A stretch of DNA of 64,000 bases from assembly GCF_018139145.2 (NCBI RefSeq), contig NC_059475.1, forward strand, positions 17,860,937 to 17,924,936, given 5' to 3'. Below are positions 36,401 to 51,400 of this stretch, one piece after another (the first letter of the stretch is position 1; each line of letters opens with the position of its first letter). The notes under the pieces were generated by a model. That model was not told the DNA's origin. It saw only the letters and a program-made list of their open reading frames with translations, and did not search any database. The DNA comes from Gymnogyps californianus (taxonomy: Eukaryota > Chordata > Aves > Accipitriformes > Cathartidae). The translations under genes were made by a program, and so were the position numbers.

Positions 36401-39400
36401 AAGGCTCAGGTCTGCTGCCGCGAGTACTCACCACGGTCTCACCAACCATGAGATTGGTGAGGCTATGGTGATTACTCGGCCAAATGCTACCAGCTCAGTT
36501 AAATTTGTTTCCTTTTCCTAAAACACAGCTTTCTCCTGGTGTATCCCATATATTTAGTGCATTTTTGGTTAACTAATTCTCAAGTATTGTGGTTCTACTA
36601 CTTTGTAAGTGAATCCTACTTTCCATCCAAAAGCAATTTGACACATGCAAAAAAGTAATCAAAGAAATAATTACAAATGAGGCAAGACTGCAGTCACCAT
36701 TTTTAACTGACAGTGACGACAAAAAAATCATGATGGGGCATTCCACAGGTAACAGCAATACAGTGAATCTTGCTAGTGCTTGGGAGACACATGCCTTCAA
36801 TGAAATGTCTTCTTCTGCTATGAGTCAAAATGTTTTTATAGTTATTAACCAGTCTGTCATCTCCCCTTTAGGAACAGCACTAAAGTATAAACAGAGCTCA
36901 AGATTAAAACTGGTTGTACATGCCCGTCATGTTTAAGGTTTTTCTTATCTTTGTGGCTTTTAAACAATCTTATGATAATTAAAGTGCCAAGTCTAAAGGG
37001 CATGCACTGAGAGCAGAGTTAAGTCAAGTTAAACCCTTCTTTAAAAAAACAGATATATAGTAACAGTCTCAACTTGTTTAAAATCCCCTTATGGACATGC
37101 CAAACTTGGGAAAGGGGCAACTTTGGCTCACGCTTCTTCCCTCTTTAAAACAAAAGTCACCAGCACCCAAACAACGCAAGCGCCAACACAAGGGCCAACT
37201 CGGCGAGAGGCGACAACGGAAACACCGCCCAGCAGCCCCGGCGCTGGGACCCTCCGGACGGCATTTCTCACCGGCACCGCGCTCGCACAATGCCTCCCGC
37301 TATATTTAGGCGCCGCAGGAGGGAGGAAGCCAGCTGCAGGGGAAGCGCCGGTACAATGGAGCGCGCTGACCTTGCAGGAAGCCCCTCTTCACAAAACCTG
37401 ATGGCATCTGCGGCCGGCGACACCAACATCCTCACGGCAACACTGCCAGCAGGAGGAGGAAAAAAGCACGAGTTGCACCTCCTGATGCATATCGAAGGGG
37501 CTTCAGCAGCGCCTGGTATCCACAAAAACCCAACAGGCAATTGGGTTGTTGAAGCTCCCTAACAGGGGACGGGACTTCTCCTTGCTTGAAGGTGCAAAGA
37601 GAGGGGAAAAACAAGCAAAAGAAACCCCCTGGGAGAGTTTCTTGGAAAGGACAGGCCAGCAGTTAAAAGTTCTGTGGGCCTGCCTGAAGTAGAATTAGGT
37701 GATTTTATCCCAATGGCTGGAGATGACGCAAGGTGGAGTGGCGGTGGCAGCCGGGCAGAGAGCCAGCGTGGCGAGCAGCGGGCTGGGGCGCGTGTGGGGC
37801 AGAGGGGCCCCAAAGGGGCCGGGGGTGATGGGAAGGCATGAACGCATCCTGTAAAATGAAGGCTGTCTGCTGGACGCCTGCCAAGCTCCAGAGAGACTGA
37901 TGGAGATTTTTGGATGCTACATAACTGCTGTTTCAAGAAGAACAACATATCAGTAGTGGTCTCTCAAAAAAAGGCCTGCTTATTGTCACCAGAATCTGCT
38001 AATGCCCAACAAACAGCCCTCGGCACTCCAGCTTGTACTAGTGATGCTGCTGGTTCGGGTTTTCAACCCAAACTGCGTCAGGTTTTTCCATCTTACAGCC
38101 TTGGGTGGCTCCCCTGGAGAGTCTTCATCACAAGTTGCTCTGGGAGAAACAACTTTGCTCATCCCCGAGTGCAGCAGCTTCTGACTTCCCCTCCCATTAG
38201 GTCAGCCGAGAGAAGACAAAGCTGGGCTGGAGGCAAGTCATTTCAACGTCTGAGAAGCCACTATTCATGCCAACCGCCCTGGTAGATGGGTAACAAGCAG
38301 ATGCAGCACATCTGGAGACCAAGCAGCACGATGCTGCAGGGACCCCAGTGACCAGGTCGCTCCCATGGACAGACAGAAGGCAACTTATAGGCTGAACAAA
38401 TATAGCCAGGAGATCACAGTCATAGAGCAGCCCAGGTTAGAAGGGACCTCAAAAGATCATCTGGTCCAACCTTTTGTGAGAAAGGGAGCCTAGATGAGAC
38501 TATCCAGCACCCTGTCCAATTATATCTTGAAAACCCGCAGTGATGGGGACTCTACCACAGCCCTGGGGAGGTTGTTCCAGTGAATGATTTTTCTCACTGT
38601 AAAAAATGTCTTTCTTATACTGAGATCATCAAGAAAACGTAGGAGCCACTGGCGGTCTGAAAACTAGGAGATAAAAGCCCAGCAAGAACCTTAACTGATG
38701 GAGGAGACTAAGAGGGAAGACAGACATTTGCGATTTTATAAAAGTCTTCTGGAGGCCTCTGTACTTGCTTCTTGCTGGGATTTGTGCAGCTTCAAAAAAC
38801 CAAAACCAAACCCGACCTGCCAAACTCCTACCCCAGAGAGGCTGTGCAGGCCTCGGACAGAAAAGCGAGGTCCTGGCTTCCCGCTTCTCTCCCCACTGAT
38901 GCTTCGCCAACTCCTCGCCAGAGCTAGTGCTGCTGTCAAGCAAGCAAACAGCAAGAAGTAAAGGAGGGAAGGGAAGAAGACGTGCACCACGTGCGGCTTC
39001 CTGACCGGAGCCCAGCAGATACGACCGGTGGGGTGGGAGCAGCAGGAACGCACAGCCAGGCGGGGGAGAGGGCGGCGATGACTGGCCCAAACTCAGAAAA
39101 CCACAAAAAACCCTGGAAGGCTTTTGGGATAAAGGCCAGCTTCATTCCCAGGCACAAACAAGTGGCCGTTATGGAGTCACCTTTTGTTACCGAGGGCCAG
39201 AGCACTACAGCCTCCTGGGAGGCAACGGAGCGGGACTTGGCTCCGGAGTTTATTTAAAAACAAGCACAAAATATTTAATGCAACAATAGCATCTTGTACA
39301 AAGAATGCTAGCAGTGTTTCTCTATGGAAATGCCACGCTGAAGGCTGCAAAAGCAAACGAAGGCAACCAAAGTGCCCAACCACATGCTTTGGATCGTGTT

Positions 39401-42400
39401 TGTTTTCCCACACCCACCCTTCCCCTCAAGGGATGGGGCCGGTGGGGAGTCTCTGCCTCCAGACTGGGTGCCAGGCAGCTGGGGGGCTATTTCACAGCAA
39501 TCACAGCCCAGCCAGGAAAGACCAAGCCCTTTTCCCAGAAAGCAGCCTGACACATCTTAGCTTTCATTGCTGGCAGATGGCAAGGACGATGGCCAGCGTG
39601 GTTTTGGGCTCCGTGTCTGTGAGGAAGGCACCTGTCATCCCCATCTTGAATGGCACATTATACTCCTTAAAGTCAGAGAGGACTCCCCCCAGCACAAGCC
39701 TCCTCACTATGTAAGCATCAGAGATGAGATTAACTCGTGCTAGCCTGTCCTGGGTGAGAAACTCTTCACCGAAGCAGTATTCGCTCCTTCAGGACTCCAC
39801 CCAAACTGGCACAATTCTGCATCAGCAAGGCTCCATCTGCCTTTCACATGCCACTTCCCAGCTCATTTGTATTGCAGCTTTCTCAGGGGTTTTAAAACAA
39901 GAAATGCTGTTTGCCATAAACAAAAAATAAAATCAGAGAGGTATAAAATGCAAACCGCAGTGCCTACAGTCATGCTGTTCCCTCCAACAGCAGCAATAGA
40001 TAACCCTGGGAATAGCAGGAGCTGCAGCAACAGGTACAGTGAGCAAATCATTTATAGGTGTTCATGGTACCAACGTGCCTCCACATCCTTGAGCAACGCT
40101 ACAGTGTGATTTCTAACCCTATGGCACAGTTCTCTGATAAGGCAGCAGTAAGCAAGATTGCTAAAGCTGCCACACGTAACCAGCCACCCACAAAAGCAAG
40201 CTGTGAGCTGCAGGACCTGTATCTTGGAGTTAGGGAAGTCACAGGAGGACTTGCAGAGATGAGTGGTGTCACTATTGGCTGGAGTCCCCTGTCTCCTTTT
40301 GAGATGGAGCCTTAAAACAGAAACCTTTAGGAAAGATACCCAACCAGTCTCAGCTTCACCTCCTCGTTACAGAGAGATTCAGAGTCCTGTCGAAATTCAA
40401 AGCAGGAGCAGAGCAACTGTGGTATGATCTCTTCACTCAAGAGCATCAGGACGTGATGCATCAGAAACAGCAGCAGCAACGGACCAAACATCATCCCCCC
40501 TTCCCTGATACAACCAGGGCACGTGCTGCTTTGGGCTGCAGGGACCTCCGAAAGCTTTAGCCACATGGAAAGCCCCTGAACATCAGACCCAGGAGGCTGA
40601 CAGTAACTGAGCACCTCTCTCTGGATGGTGCTAGGTAGGAAAGAAAAAAAAGCAGCCAAGGGGCCATCTTAGCTCCCAGCTCACGCAGATGATATCTCCA
40701 TGGAGAGCCCTTTGCCTCTGGACCAGGTAGGAAGCGGGATGCTCAGTTCGCGGAGCAGGGAAGGGAGAGAAAAAGGCAGTATTCAATGTCAGTACTTGCT
40801 CTGGCATTAAAGCAGCACAGCTGGTGCCTGCAGGGTTGTAAAACCCATGTCCTGTCCCTGCTGAGAAGTAAAAAAACAAGTAGAAAAAAACAGACTTAAA
40901 AAAAGGACATGATGAAAAACAAATAAAAGGAGGAACAAGCACAGCAGAGTCCCTCTAAAACAAGCAAGGAGTGAGCCAGCCCCCGTCAGCCCTCCTCCCG
41001 TGCCCCACCATCCCCATCAGAGATGCTGTGCAGCTCCAGGCATGGGCATTCCCAAGCAGAGCCCTACCTCTTCCCCCACTTCGATCCTCTCCCAGCAGCT
41101 TTAACTCGTTAAGCTAATGGAAGCCAGCCTCTTCCCCCAGGTCACCATGGCAATGTTTCCAAAAGACAAAAAAGAAAAAAAAGACACCCCCACCCCCCCA
41201 CCCCCCCGCATCACACCATGCTTCCCAGGAAGCCCGGGCAGCTCTCCAAGCCGTGCCTGCCCTCCCCACGGGATGTGCTTTAAAAAGGGGCTGAGAGCAG
41301 AGGGAAAAGAGATTTTCGTGTTTATTCTCCCGACAGACGGGCTCCCGAGGGGAGACACTCTGCACATCCAAGAGTTTTGCAAGCCTCTGAGGGAGGGAGG
41401 GCGGGCTGCAGTGCCTACCCTGCCGTGGCTCCTGGCCTGGAGATGCTGAACATCACGGGGCTCACCACCACCTCTGCTGCAGGGAAGGGTGGGACCATCA
41501 GACGGTGGTCAGAGGGAGACTCCATCCTACCCCACACCACCAATCCTGGAAAAACACCCTCTCCGTAGCTGAAAAAGTGACCACAACATGCTTCCTTGCA
41601 ATTTGGGGGCAAGATACAGGCAGGGAGCGGAAAGTCCCTCCAGGACAGGGTAGGGGTGGCTGCACCAGCCAGCCAGCGAGGGAGGGTCTCCTGGACATTT
41701 TTGTCCAGCTGCTGGGTGAAATTGGCCCAGCAGAGCCGACAGCGCTTTCTTGGAAGCGGGACGAGAGAGAGAGGGCAGAAAAAGAGAGGGTTTGCTGGAA
41801 GACGACAACTGTGAAGTCCCTCTGTTCCCTTCCACTCACTTTCCCAAGAAAAACATTGCTGCTCTGTGGCTGCTAATGACTTCCAGATGGAGCAACAGTG
41901 TTGCAAAGCATGGAGAGCTCTCCTGGGGCCGCGTGGCTCACACGGGGAGATGAAAGGCTGTACGTGCTGCCCTTGTCTGCAAGAACAAGGCAAGAAGGAA
42001 GCAAAGGACACACCTCTATCAGAAAAGCAAAGAGGAGGTGGAGAAAAACCCAAACAACGCCCTTGTGTGTGCACACCTGTACCCAAACAGACTCCACACA
42101 GAGATGCCACAGTCAGATTTCTTCTCTTCTGCCTACCCAGGAAACACTGGAAGAAGGCTTTAGTTTCACAACGTCAGCATGCCCGTGGGAGCTGGGAGGA
42201 GGTCTACCGCACGTCTCCAGGACCGGGATGGACAATGGTGACGCAGCACAGAAGACCCAGGCTGGAACATGCCAGACCATCCTCTGCTGCCCCAGACTAC
42301 AACACTTGTGGACATCTCTACGTACCCTGGGGTCTCACCCACTGACAAAGCCCAAATCCCGCTGGAGGATTTCTTATGGGCTTTGCATGCCTAAACACGT

Positions 42401-45400
42401 GGCAAGTTTTCAAAGGAAAACTGTCAAAGCTATGGGTTTAAACAGCTCTGAAGAGCAAGAAGCCACCTTTGGCACAGGTCCCCAGTGGCAGAGCCAACAG
42501 GAGGGGACAAAGGAGGACAACTACATTATTTGTAGTCCGATAGATCTGAACCCAAAATAACCCGATGGTACCAATTTATGGCCTTAAGTCATAACCAATT
42601 TTAGTCTGCTGAGTAAATGAATCACAGGAGTTGGTCATGATGAAGGTAGACTGAATTGCAATTAAATACAAGTTGCTTTTCTAATAGAAATTGAATTCTA
42701 TGATAAGAATACAAAAAAAGAGGATTGTTTGTATTGTCAGATATATGGTGTAAGCCAGATACTTAGAGGGAAGTACTGACAAAGTGTTTTGCCTCAAAAC
42801 TACTTTTTTAAAAAGAATGCCAGTATTATTGAAGGAGTTGATCTGACAGTGATTAGAGGAAAATCTAGAACCAGTAAATCTCAGCTTTTTTTCTTCCTTT
42901 AAGGGACTAAATAATTACATTGCCCTTAACTGTACATAAGTTTATTTCCAAGAGAGAAAAATGCATGTACACCTATTTAAAAAAAATCTACTTATGTATT
43001 ATTTTTTAAATTATCCATTTTGCTCACTGTGGTTCAAGGCCAAATGCAAACCTTGGTTTCCACTCCCAAGCATGCAAGCCTGGCCGCAGCTTGTGTCTCT
43101 ACTGGCAAACCACTGACGCACAGAGCCTTGAAAAAGTAGAGCACAAACGGGTGAGAGAAGAACCCAGTGCTGAATCAGCTGTGTGCATCCGCAGGGATCG
43201 CTGCAGCACCTCATGCCAAAATAGAAGGCGGTTTTTCGCTAGCGTTTATTACAGGACCTAGAGACCAGGACTCTTGGGCTCTTCTCTAGCCCTTTCACAA
43301 CAAGTTTAGCAAAAGATTTGCTGTTGAGTCTAACCCCACAATATACAGATGTTGGTACCACCTTTAGAAGATGCCTAATATTTCTGGAGGGACAGGGAGA
43401 AGGATGGGAGCACGAAGAGAAACCAAGAACTCCCCATTGCTCGTGGCAGGTCCACACTCACTGTAGCACTGCTGGCTTCCAGAGCCTTTGCAGAACACTG
43501 GAGCTCAGCGCAACCCCCTCTGCAACGAAAACCCCTCTGAAACCCTGGAAATCAGTGCTTTTTGTCCAAGGCAGTCCTGAAAAGGCTAATTAAGAAAAAA
43601 GCTGCTGTTATGGATAGAAGGGACAGCTCCTCCATGACTGCTTAGCCAACGCAAGTCCGTTTGGATGATGTGCCAGGATGCTCTGCACTACTGGCCACAT
43701 CTGGGACCCACGGCAAGAGCAGCCAAAGCATCCTCACATGCTGTAAGGACAGCAGGCAAGCCCTGGGGAAACTCAGGCAGGTGTCCCAATCCCTACCCAC
43801 GTATGCACTGTCGCTCGGCAGTCCCTCCTCTCTGCAAGGGTCAGACCCCCTCTGAAGCCAGCAAAGCCTCATAACAGTACTTCCAAAAATCCTGAGGGCA
43901 CCCACAAAAGCTTGCCAGTGATGGATGTCGTGCTGACTTCAAGGACAAGCGTGCAGATGCAATTGCAGTTCAACTCAGATGCATACTCCTTTGTGAGAAA
44001 GACTTCAAAGCATCCCTGTGCTTTCTGGCCCATTTCTTCCACCCCAGTCTGCATGAAAAGCAGCTTGAACTCATTTCCAGGGCAGAAATCATTATCCTAG
44101 ATCGTATTTGTATGGAACAGGATGGTGAAGAGAGTCTGTGATTCACCTCGTTAGAGACCTTACGCTCCTGTTAGCCAGTCTCCCCTCCAACGCTACTGCA
44201 GCACACGGCTTCGCAGGCACGCTCACAGCGTTAAAATTAGCCCAAAGCCATTGCTGCCCCCAGCTGTCCCCCCCTTGTCTCCCACAGGCTTTGCTGCCTG
44301 ACCTGCTTGGGAGCCAGACCCACAATCATCAGTCTGGTTGCTAGGGAAAAACCCCCAAAAATAAAAAAATAAAAAAACCCCTGTTGCCTTTCTGTTGGGG
44401 CAGCAATACCCAGCAGGACAGCAGGGAAAGGGAGCGGTGGCAGCAGCCTCGGTGGCCAAGTTTAACCCGCCACTGCATGCCTGTCCAAAACCTTACACCC
44501 CTCCCAAGGAGCATCAGTGCTGCCGTGCTCCAGGGAGCAGACACTGCCCAGCAGAGGATTTACTAATAAAACACAAAAAAACTAAAGAGCAGCAAAACCA
44601 ACGCCCTCCTCACCCCCAAAGCTACACAGAAAACTGCACCCCACCTCTGGATGCCTTTGCACTCTTCCTCGTGGCTGGCCCTGCTCCCAGGGCCGAGCTA
44701 ATTAGAGCCACAGGTCGTGTCACCCTGTCACTTGCTGTGAGCGGCGGGACGCAGATTTCCTATTTTGGATCTGCCAGGCGATAGCGAAACCGAGACCATC
44801 CGGCTGCCGCGCTCCGCTCCTTGCCGGGCAGCTTCAGGGAAAGCACAGGAGGGGCAGGCAGCAGGGATGAGTGCCCGGCGATGCTCCCAGTGCACAGGTG
44901 GCCCAGCAAGAGGGAAAATGTGAAATCCAGGGGTGGGGATTTAAGGCAAACAAGAGCTGAGGCTTTTGTCCCCACCCTGCTGACAGCATTTCACCCACAG
45001 CGGCCATCTCTGGGCATCACATAACCAAATCCTTGAAGGATAGGGAACCTGGCTTTCCCCTGTCACATTATCTTCATTATCATCCCACTGAGATGGGGCA
45101 AAAGCAGTAAGTTCAGTGTCACTTGCCTCCAAGATCCCCAGGGGCTCTTAAAATCAGTGACACCATAGCACCAACTTACTGTGGAGAGATCAGACTGCTC
45201 CAGTTTGTACTGGTATCCGCAGAGCTGGACCAGCTCAGCCTTCTCCCACAGGCTCTCATAACTCATTGAATCACAGTTTTGTTTGGTTTTTTTTTTTAAA
45301 TGGTACTTTATGTGTAGCGTCAATAAATATCTAAGAAGTGGTTAACCAGTTGTTAGCATCCAACTTATCAATGCCTCTAGCTATCTTGAAGGATGTTTTC

Positions 45401-48400
45401 TGACCTGCTATCAACACCTTGCCTGGCATCCAGACACGCAGAGCACTTCAGACGCAGTGTTATGCAAGGGCAAGAGGCAAGAAGGATTTTAATTTTTCAA
45501 CTACAAATAAAGCAAAAAAATGCATATTAGACCATAAGCCTAGCTCAGATGAAGAGCAAGTATTTTCCTTTATAGTCACGAAAGCATGAAACTACAGTGC
45601 TCCTGGTACTGCTTGGTCTTTACAGTGCTGAAGCAGTTAACTTGCCATTTGCTGGAGCATTGGGTCCACAGCCAAAATGGAAGCGCCAAACGCCAAGACT
45701 GCAACAAGTGGTTAGGGGATCAGATGGTTTGCGAGCCGTGCTGAGGAAAAGCCCATGAACAAGAGCTTGTTTAATAATCTCCCAAGCCAGCCCACGAGAC
45801 AACTCGTTGGATGCAATGCCAAAGTGCCGGGGGTGGGGTGGGGGGTACCGCTTGCAGGAAACCCCAACCCCAGGAGCTCACTCCTCGTGGACTGGAGAGG
45901 TGAGTGGGGGAACAGTCGCCTGTGCCTGTGGGGGCTGCAAGAGCGGCTGCCTGCAGCTGTCCAGTCCGGCTGCAGGGGAAGCTGAGAGCAAGGACCGCTC
46001 CTCTGCTCTTGCTTCTGCAGCAGGCTGAAGGCAGATAAGCATCATGCCTGGTACCCTGGTAGCTGCCCTGCTCCCCACATCCTCCTTCTCCCACTTCCCC
46101 ATTGCCATCAAATCCCACACACCAACCAGCTGTGTTAATTATTTTTCCTCTCCCATAACACACAGACACCCTGGGAAAACAGCCTTTAACAAAACAGCTC
46201 CAACTTTGGGGCAGGGGAGAAGAAACAGAGAGAAACCAGGAGACACCTAAGCACTGCTTTCCCACTCCCCCTCCTGACTAAGTACAAATTCCACAGTGCA
46301 AGTTTTCCTCCTCCGACAGTTTTTATTGCTTACCCCTGTCCTGCAGCACCGCAGCAAAGCCTGGCCGGCCTTTAAAACCCTCCTGACAGATCCCAGGGCC
46401 AGCACCCCGTGCCAAACACCAAAAAGTAGTTTGCAAGGGGAAGAAAAAAAACCCAGCTCTGGACGCCAACCCCAGAGAGGTTCCTGCTCCCGAAGCAGGA
46501 ACATCGTGTGCATGTGTATGTTGGATGCCAGAGGGGAAAAAGGAGGGAGTATCAGTTGGGGGGGCAGGGGGAGGGGGAAGAAAAAAGAAACCCCAGCCTT
46601 CAGACTCCAGAGGGCTGGCTGGGAGAGGCAGCAGCTGAAAGAAATGCTCTGCTGTTATTACTGCATGGAAATTACAGCCGCCAGAAGGAATCCAGGCTGA
46701 TCTGTTGCTGAATATAACTTTAAAAAGACAGCCAGCCTCAAATCATGGGCTGTTCATGGGCGTCAGAAAGCCAGCATGGTGGTGGGACCCGTGGTCTGTT
46801 CCCTATCGCCCTGTAAATAGCAAAGGCCAAGGACAGACACAAAACAAAAAGGGGTGGAAGAGCAAAAGATGCCCAACAGGTGAGAAGGGAGGACTCAGCC
46901 CCCGCACTCCAGGTCCCCCAGGTTTTGGGAGAAATGCGCTAACTAGGGAGACGTCAGTTGTTGGCCCCCAGAATGAAGGAGATGTTTGGGCTGGTTCCTG
47001 GAAAGGAGAGAGTTTAACTTCTTAAGAGTTCCCTTTTCTCTTTTTAAAATTGAAATCTACAAAGGGAAAATACTGTAAATACAGCTCTGGGTGTGAGGCA
47101 GGAGAGGGGAGACAGCAAGAGAGGAAAACCCACCGCTGTTTACAGCGGGAGCATCTACTGTAACCAGGCACAGCCAGGGAGAGGGCTCAGGCATGCCATT
47201 CCATGGGCAAGCAGGGAAGACCAAAGGAAAACCTTTTCTGGAAGGTAATTTCAGCTACAGGTGAGAACAGGACATCAGATCAGACGGGTCCTTGCCCCAG
47301 CCCTGGCAGCTTGCACTCCAAGCCAGCCCCTGCCTGGCAGCTAGCCTCTCCTGCAAGCTGCTCCCCGTCGTCCGCAAAGGATCATTGGAGAATAGGGCAA
47401 AAATAGGGGTTTTCATCTTCCAGCAAGCCAGCATGCTGTCAAATTAATAAAAATCATGCTAAGCTTAACCATAACACACAGAGGCTCCACCTGCCCCTCC
47501 TGGAGAACATGAGTCACGAGCTCACTGAGCTTCACTTTCCACTGCTAGCCACTCCGTCGGCTACTTTTACATCCCTTTGGATAGGAAACGAGACACGCTT
47601 CCAAGAAGTCCCCACTCTTCCCAAAAGTGCTCCAGGGGAGACCACAGCAGAGAACGGCACTGGAGAAAACCCGCTATGCCACAACACGTCTTTTTGCACT
47701 TTTAGCTGCTGTGACTTTGGATTCTGCGCTTGGGCCACAGCCAACATTTAATGAACGCTTTGATTGGCACGGCAGGGGATATTTTGGGGAGTACGGGGGG
47801 AGCGGGAGGTATTTTTAGTCCGACCTCCTTGCTGCTCACCCGGAGCTTTCCACCCTGCTTTTGGGCACGCTGCTGTCCACCCTGGGGCATGACACCCACA
47901 CAGCGACGCCAGCATCCCCAGACCTACTTACCGACGTAGAAGGTGTTAGGGGCCTGCTTGTCCCCCAGCTGCAGGTAGAGGATATTTGTCGTCTGCGAGT
48001 CATGCCGGAGCCACAGGGCCACTCCCAGGATGATGCCGCCGGCCAGCTGGGGAGAAAGCAGAGCGAAGCAGGCGTTACCCACTGCTCCGGCTGTGCCGCA
48101 CCCAGAGTGGCAGTTATCAGGCAGGAGCAGAAGGCTTGCTTTTCATCTTTCTGAAAATTCTTATTTACTCCTTTCACGTACAAGAACATCCTTCCTAACC
48201 ATCATCCCACCCCTGCAATGTGCTTTGGGCCCCATACCACATGAGCCACACGATCTTCCCTTCTTTATGAGAAGACCCCCTCATTCTGGGGATGTGCAAA
48301 GCCCTTTCCAGTCCCTGCAGCTGATTTCTTTCCCAAGAGCTATTTTATTACTCTATTAAAATGGAAGGCTCAGCCTTACCCAAGAAGTATGAGATGTGGG

Positions 48401-51400
48401 ACTGAGGCTTTTAGGAAAGCTTTTCAACAGAAGTTAAGATCAGCCCCAATTACTCCCTTTTCCCAACAGGTTGTTATCACCCCATTTCTCTGCGATATAC
48501 AAACAGGGTTTTGGGTTTTGTTTGATCTGCTGAGAACTGGGTAGGAAGGGTGGGGAGACTGTGGCTCAGAAAGTGGGGGGACCATCAGTTTTTCCCTCTG
48601 CCCGCAGTCTTGCATGCACATTACTTCCCATCCAGGGTCAAGCTTCCAGTCTAAGCAGACCTACTGGGACAGAGCTTTCTGCACCCCCAAAAGCTGCTCT
48701 GCCTCGGGGGAGACTTGTCCAACCAACACGACACCAAAAGGCAGTAAAACTGCTAGTAACGCAGAGCTCTTGCAGAGCAAGAGCAGAGACATCGCGGCTT
48801 TGAACTGCCGCCGCACCCGCTCGCAGGGGATCCACAATGCCTTCAACCCCCCCAAAACACACTCTTCACAATGTTCACATCTTGACATTTAGCACAGTGT
48901 TTAGGAGTACACAGATGACTAAGAAACCACACTCAGTGGGACTTTGTAACATTTCCAGCAGCATCTTTGTGTTATATCCCATTACTCCCCTCCCCATGGG
49001 TCTCGGGGATGTCCCACATCAGGAGGGGACAGACAAGGATCCACACCAGCTGTTCTCGCAGCATCGCTCTGATTAATATCTAGTCTTCTTCCAAGGTGTC
49101 CCGTGAGCACGGGAACCCCTGCAGCCATCACTTCCACTGCTCGGTTCACTGCCCGTTTAATTTCATAACGCAACAGAAAGAGAGAAACTGTAATGCAGGT
49201 CCCCATGGGTGGGCTGTGAGCTGGGACTGCACACTCCCACTCCTCCAGCATGTATGGCTTTCCTTAACGTCCTAATACAGGGACTGAAGCAGAGCAAAGC
49301 CTCAGTTCAGGCCAAGGCACAATCACACCTCTTTTGGAGGCTACCATGAAGATGCTCAACAGAGCTGAGCAGCTCTGCAAGTTGACAAGGCTGAAACCGC
49401 TGCCTTGCCTGGGCTGTTGTCCAGCAGAAGAACAGAGCACTCGCACACACATGTGCACACAGACACGTGTGATGGAGCCCCCAGGGCAAGGATAAAAACA
49501 CGCTTCAAACACAGGAGGAGATGTTCTGTGTATGGAGCATCAACCCAGCTTACCACTGGAATATTTATGCCCAAATAACGGGAAGTTTTATGACTGACTT
49601 CCTCACTGTTTTCTCTTTCAGGGAGGGGCTGGGAACGGCAGCGGAGGACGGGAGCAGATGGGGGGCACTGCAGCGGGGAAGGTGTCACTGAGAGGAACTC
49701 GAGCCAGCGCATTTCCAGCAGGACTCACTGTGTTCTCCATGACACCCCTCCTTCCATTTAAAACCATGAGAGAGGAAAAAAATAAACACACATGTAAAAA
49801 AACCCAAAACCTTAAGAATTCAATATCACTTCTACAAAAGGCTGGAAGCACCTGTTCAAATGCCAATTTAATTGTGAGTGTCCTAAATCCTCGAAGCCAT
49901 TCATCTTAAAAAAGGGAAGATAACTACCAAAGAGTACAGAAGCGGAAACACGATTTTTTTCAAAAGGGTCTGAGTCAGGTCAGCTACAGGGATGAGAGGC
50001 ACCACGAAGGTCACATAAAAAAAAAAGAGAGTTTGTTCAGTAAAAGTGCAAAGTCTTCAGTTGTGCAAGCACAGCAGAGCCTCAGTGAACGCATGAGGAC
50101 GGGGATCTGCAAGACAGGCTGTCGGTGGGAGTCCGGCTTTGCCCCTCGGGAGGTCAGCTGGTGTTTTTCCTCCTTGCTCATTTCTGCAAATCCCAGCCAA
50201 GAGATTTTTACAGGGGTGCCATTGAAGCTGGGGCAAAACCACACAATTTGTGCAAAACTCACAGGGCAAGCTGACCTTGGGGCTTTTCCACTTACTGGAG
50301 GGAGAAAATCCCCACCAGCTCCCTGGAGAGGGAAGGAAGATTTTACAATCCTTTCCGCAGTTTGCCACCAAAATAATCAGCTTTTAACACTTCTCCCACA
50401 GCAACCAATGCAACTTCCCTTCCCTCCCTGTCTCGTTCTTGGGAGAACCCGAAGTTCTCCAAACACTGGCTATGGAGAAAAGTCACAAAAGCCAGTCCGT
50501 GCTCAAAAGCAGCTCCAAATAAGGCAGCTCATGGCTTCACAGAAAGTTACCCAAATCCAGCCTGGCATGGCTTGTTCATTGTGTGAGGGTATAATGAAGC
50601 CCGTGTTTATCCTCTCGGGAGAAGGAGAATGTCCTCAAATTAATCAGTGCCACTCTTAAAGTAAAAGGTCTCTTGGTGGCTCCCATGGGAGAAGAGATCC
50701 CGAGGAAGATTTGGGTTTCTGTGCTGGCTGGGAGAGGTGAAGAAAAGGCTGCAGCTCTTTTTGGTTTGGTTTTCCCTCTGCAAGGAGACATTGCTCTGCT
50801 CTGGCATGCTGCCCTCTGCAGCCAGCAGTACCCACCCCAGCACCCCCTGCCACCCGCAGCAAGGCTGGGGTGACACCAGCGTGAGGAGGAGCAGCAGCTG
50901 CTTTCCAATCAAACTTGCCCTAAAACACCCAACAGAACCAAAAGCAGGCTGCAAGCTATACTCAAAATATTTCTTAATCATTTGGGAGCATCAGCTGAAG
51001 GGATAGAGCCTCTTCCGACTCAAACCCACCCCAGCGGTGAGGTCTGCCTAGGGCAGCCAGCTGAACCATCTCCAGATGTTCCCGGTTTCAGCCCAAATGC
51101 AGCCCAGGAACACCCCACATCCCTCCCGCACCGCCTGACTCCATTTGGTTTTTTAACAGAGCACGGAGGACCTCCGAATGGAAGTTTTAATCCAATAGCA
51201 GCTGGATTTCTTAAGAGAAAATGACATTCACTTACTAATGAAAACAGAGTTTAGGCTACGATGAATAACTTTTTCCATGAAAACCATACATCCTTCCACC
51301 ACCAAGAAGCGCAGAACGTAATTAAGGCATCTTTCTTCCCAAAGGAAAGAAGACAAGTGGGAGAAAACCTCATCGGCTCGCCACAGTAACACTGCCTTCC

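Larger units (their letters stand above)
35689..47931 (-). other. CD81 intron 2 (12.2 kb)
   Basis: A large intron with alternating composition: AT-rich blocks at about 36030-37080 and 42540-43020, a CpG-rich patch at about 37160-37440, a CR1 piece at 38412-38640 and a C-rich run near 41185-41210. Such structure suggests intronic regulatory elements, but none is proven. No further coding exon seen. Confidence 0.6.
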
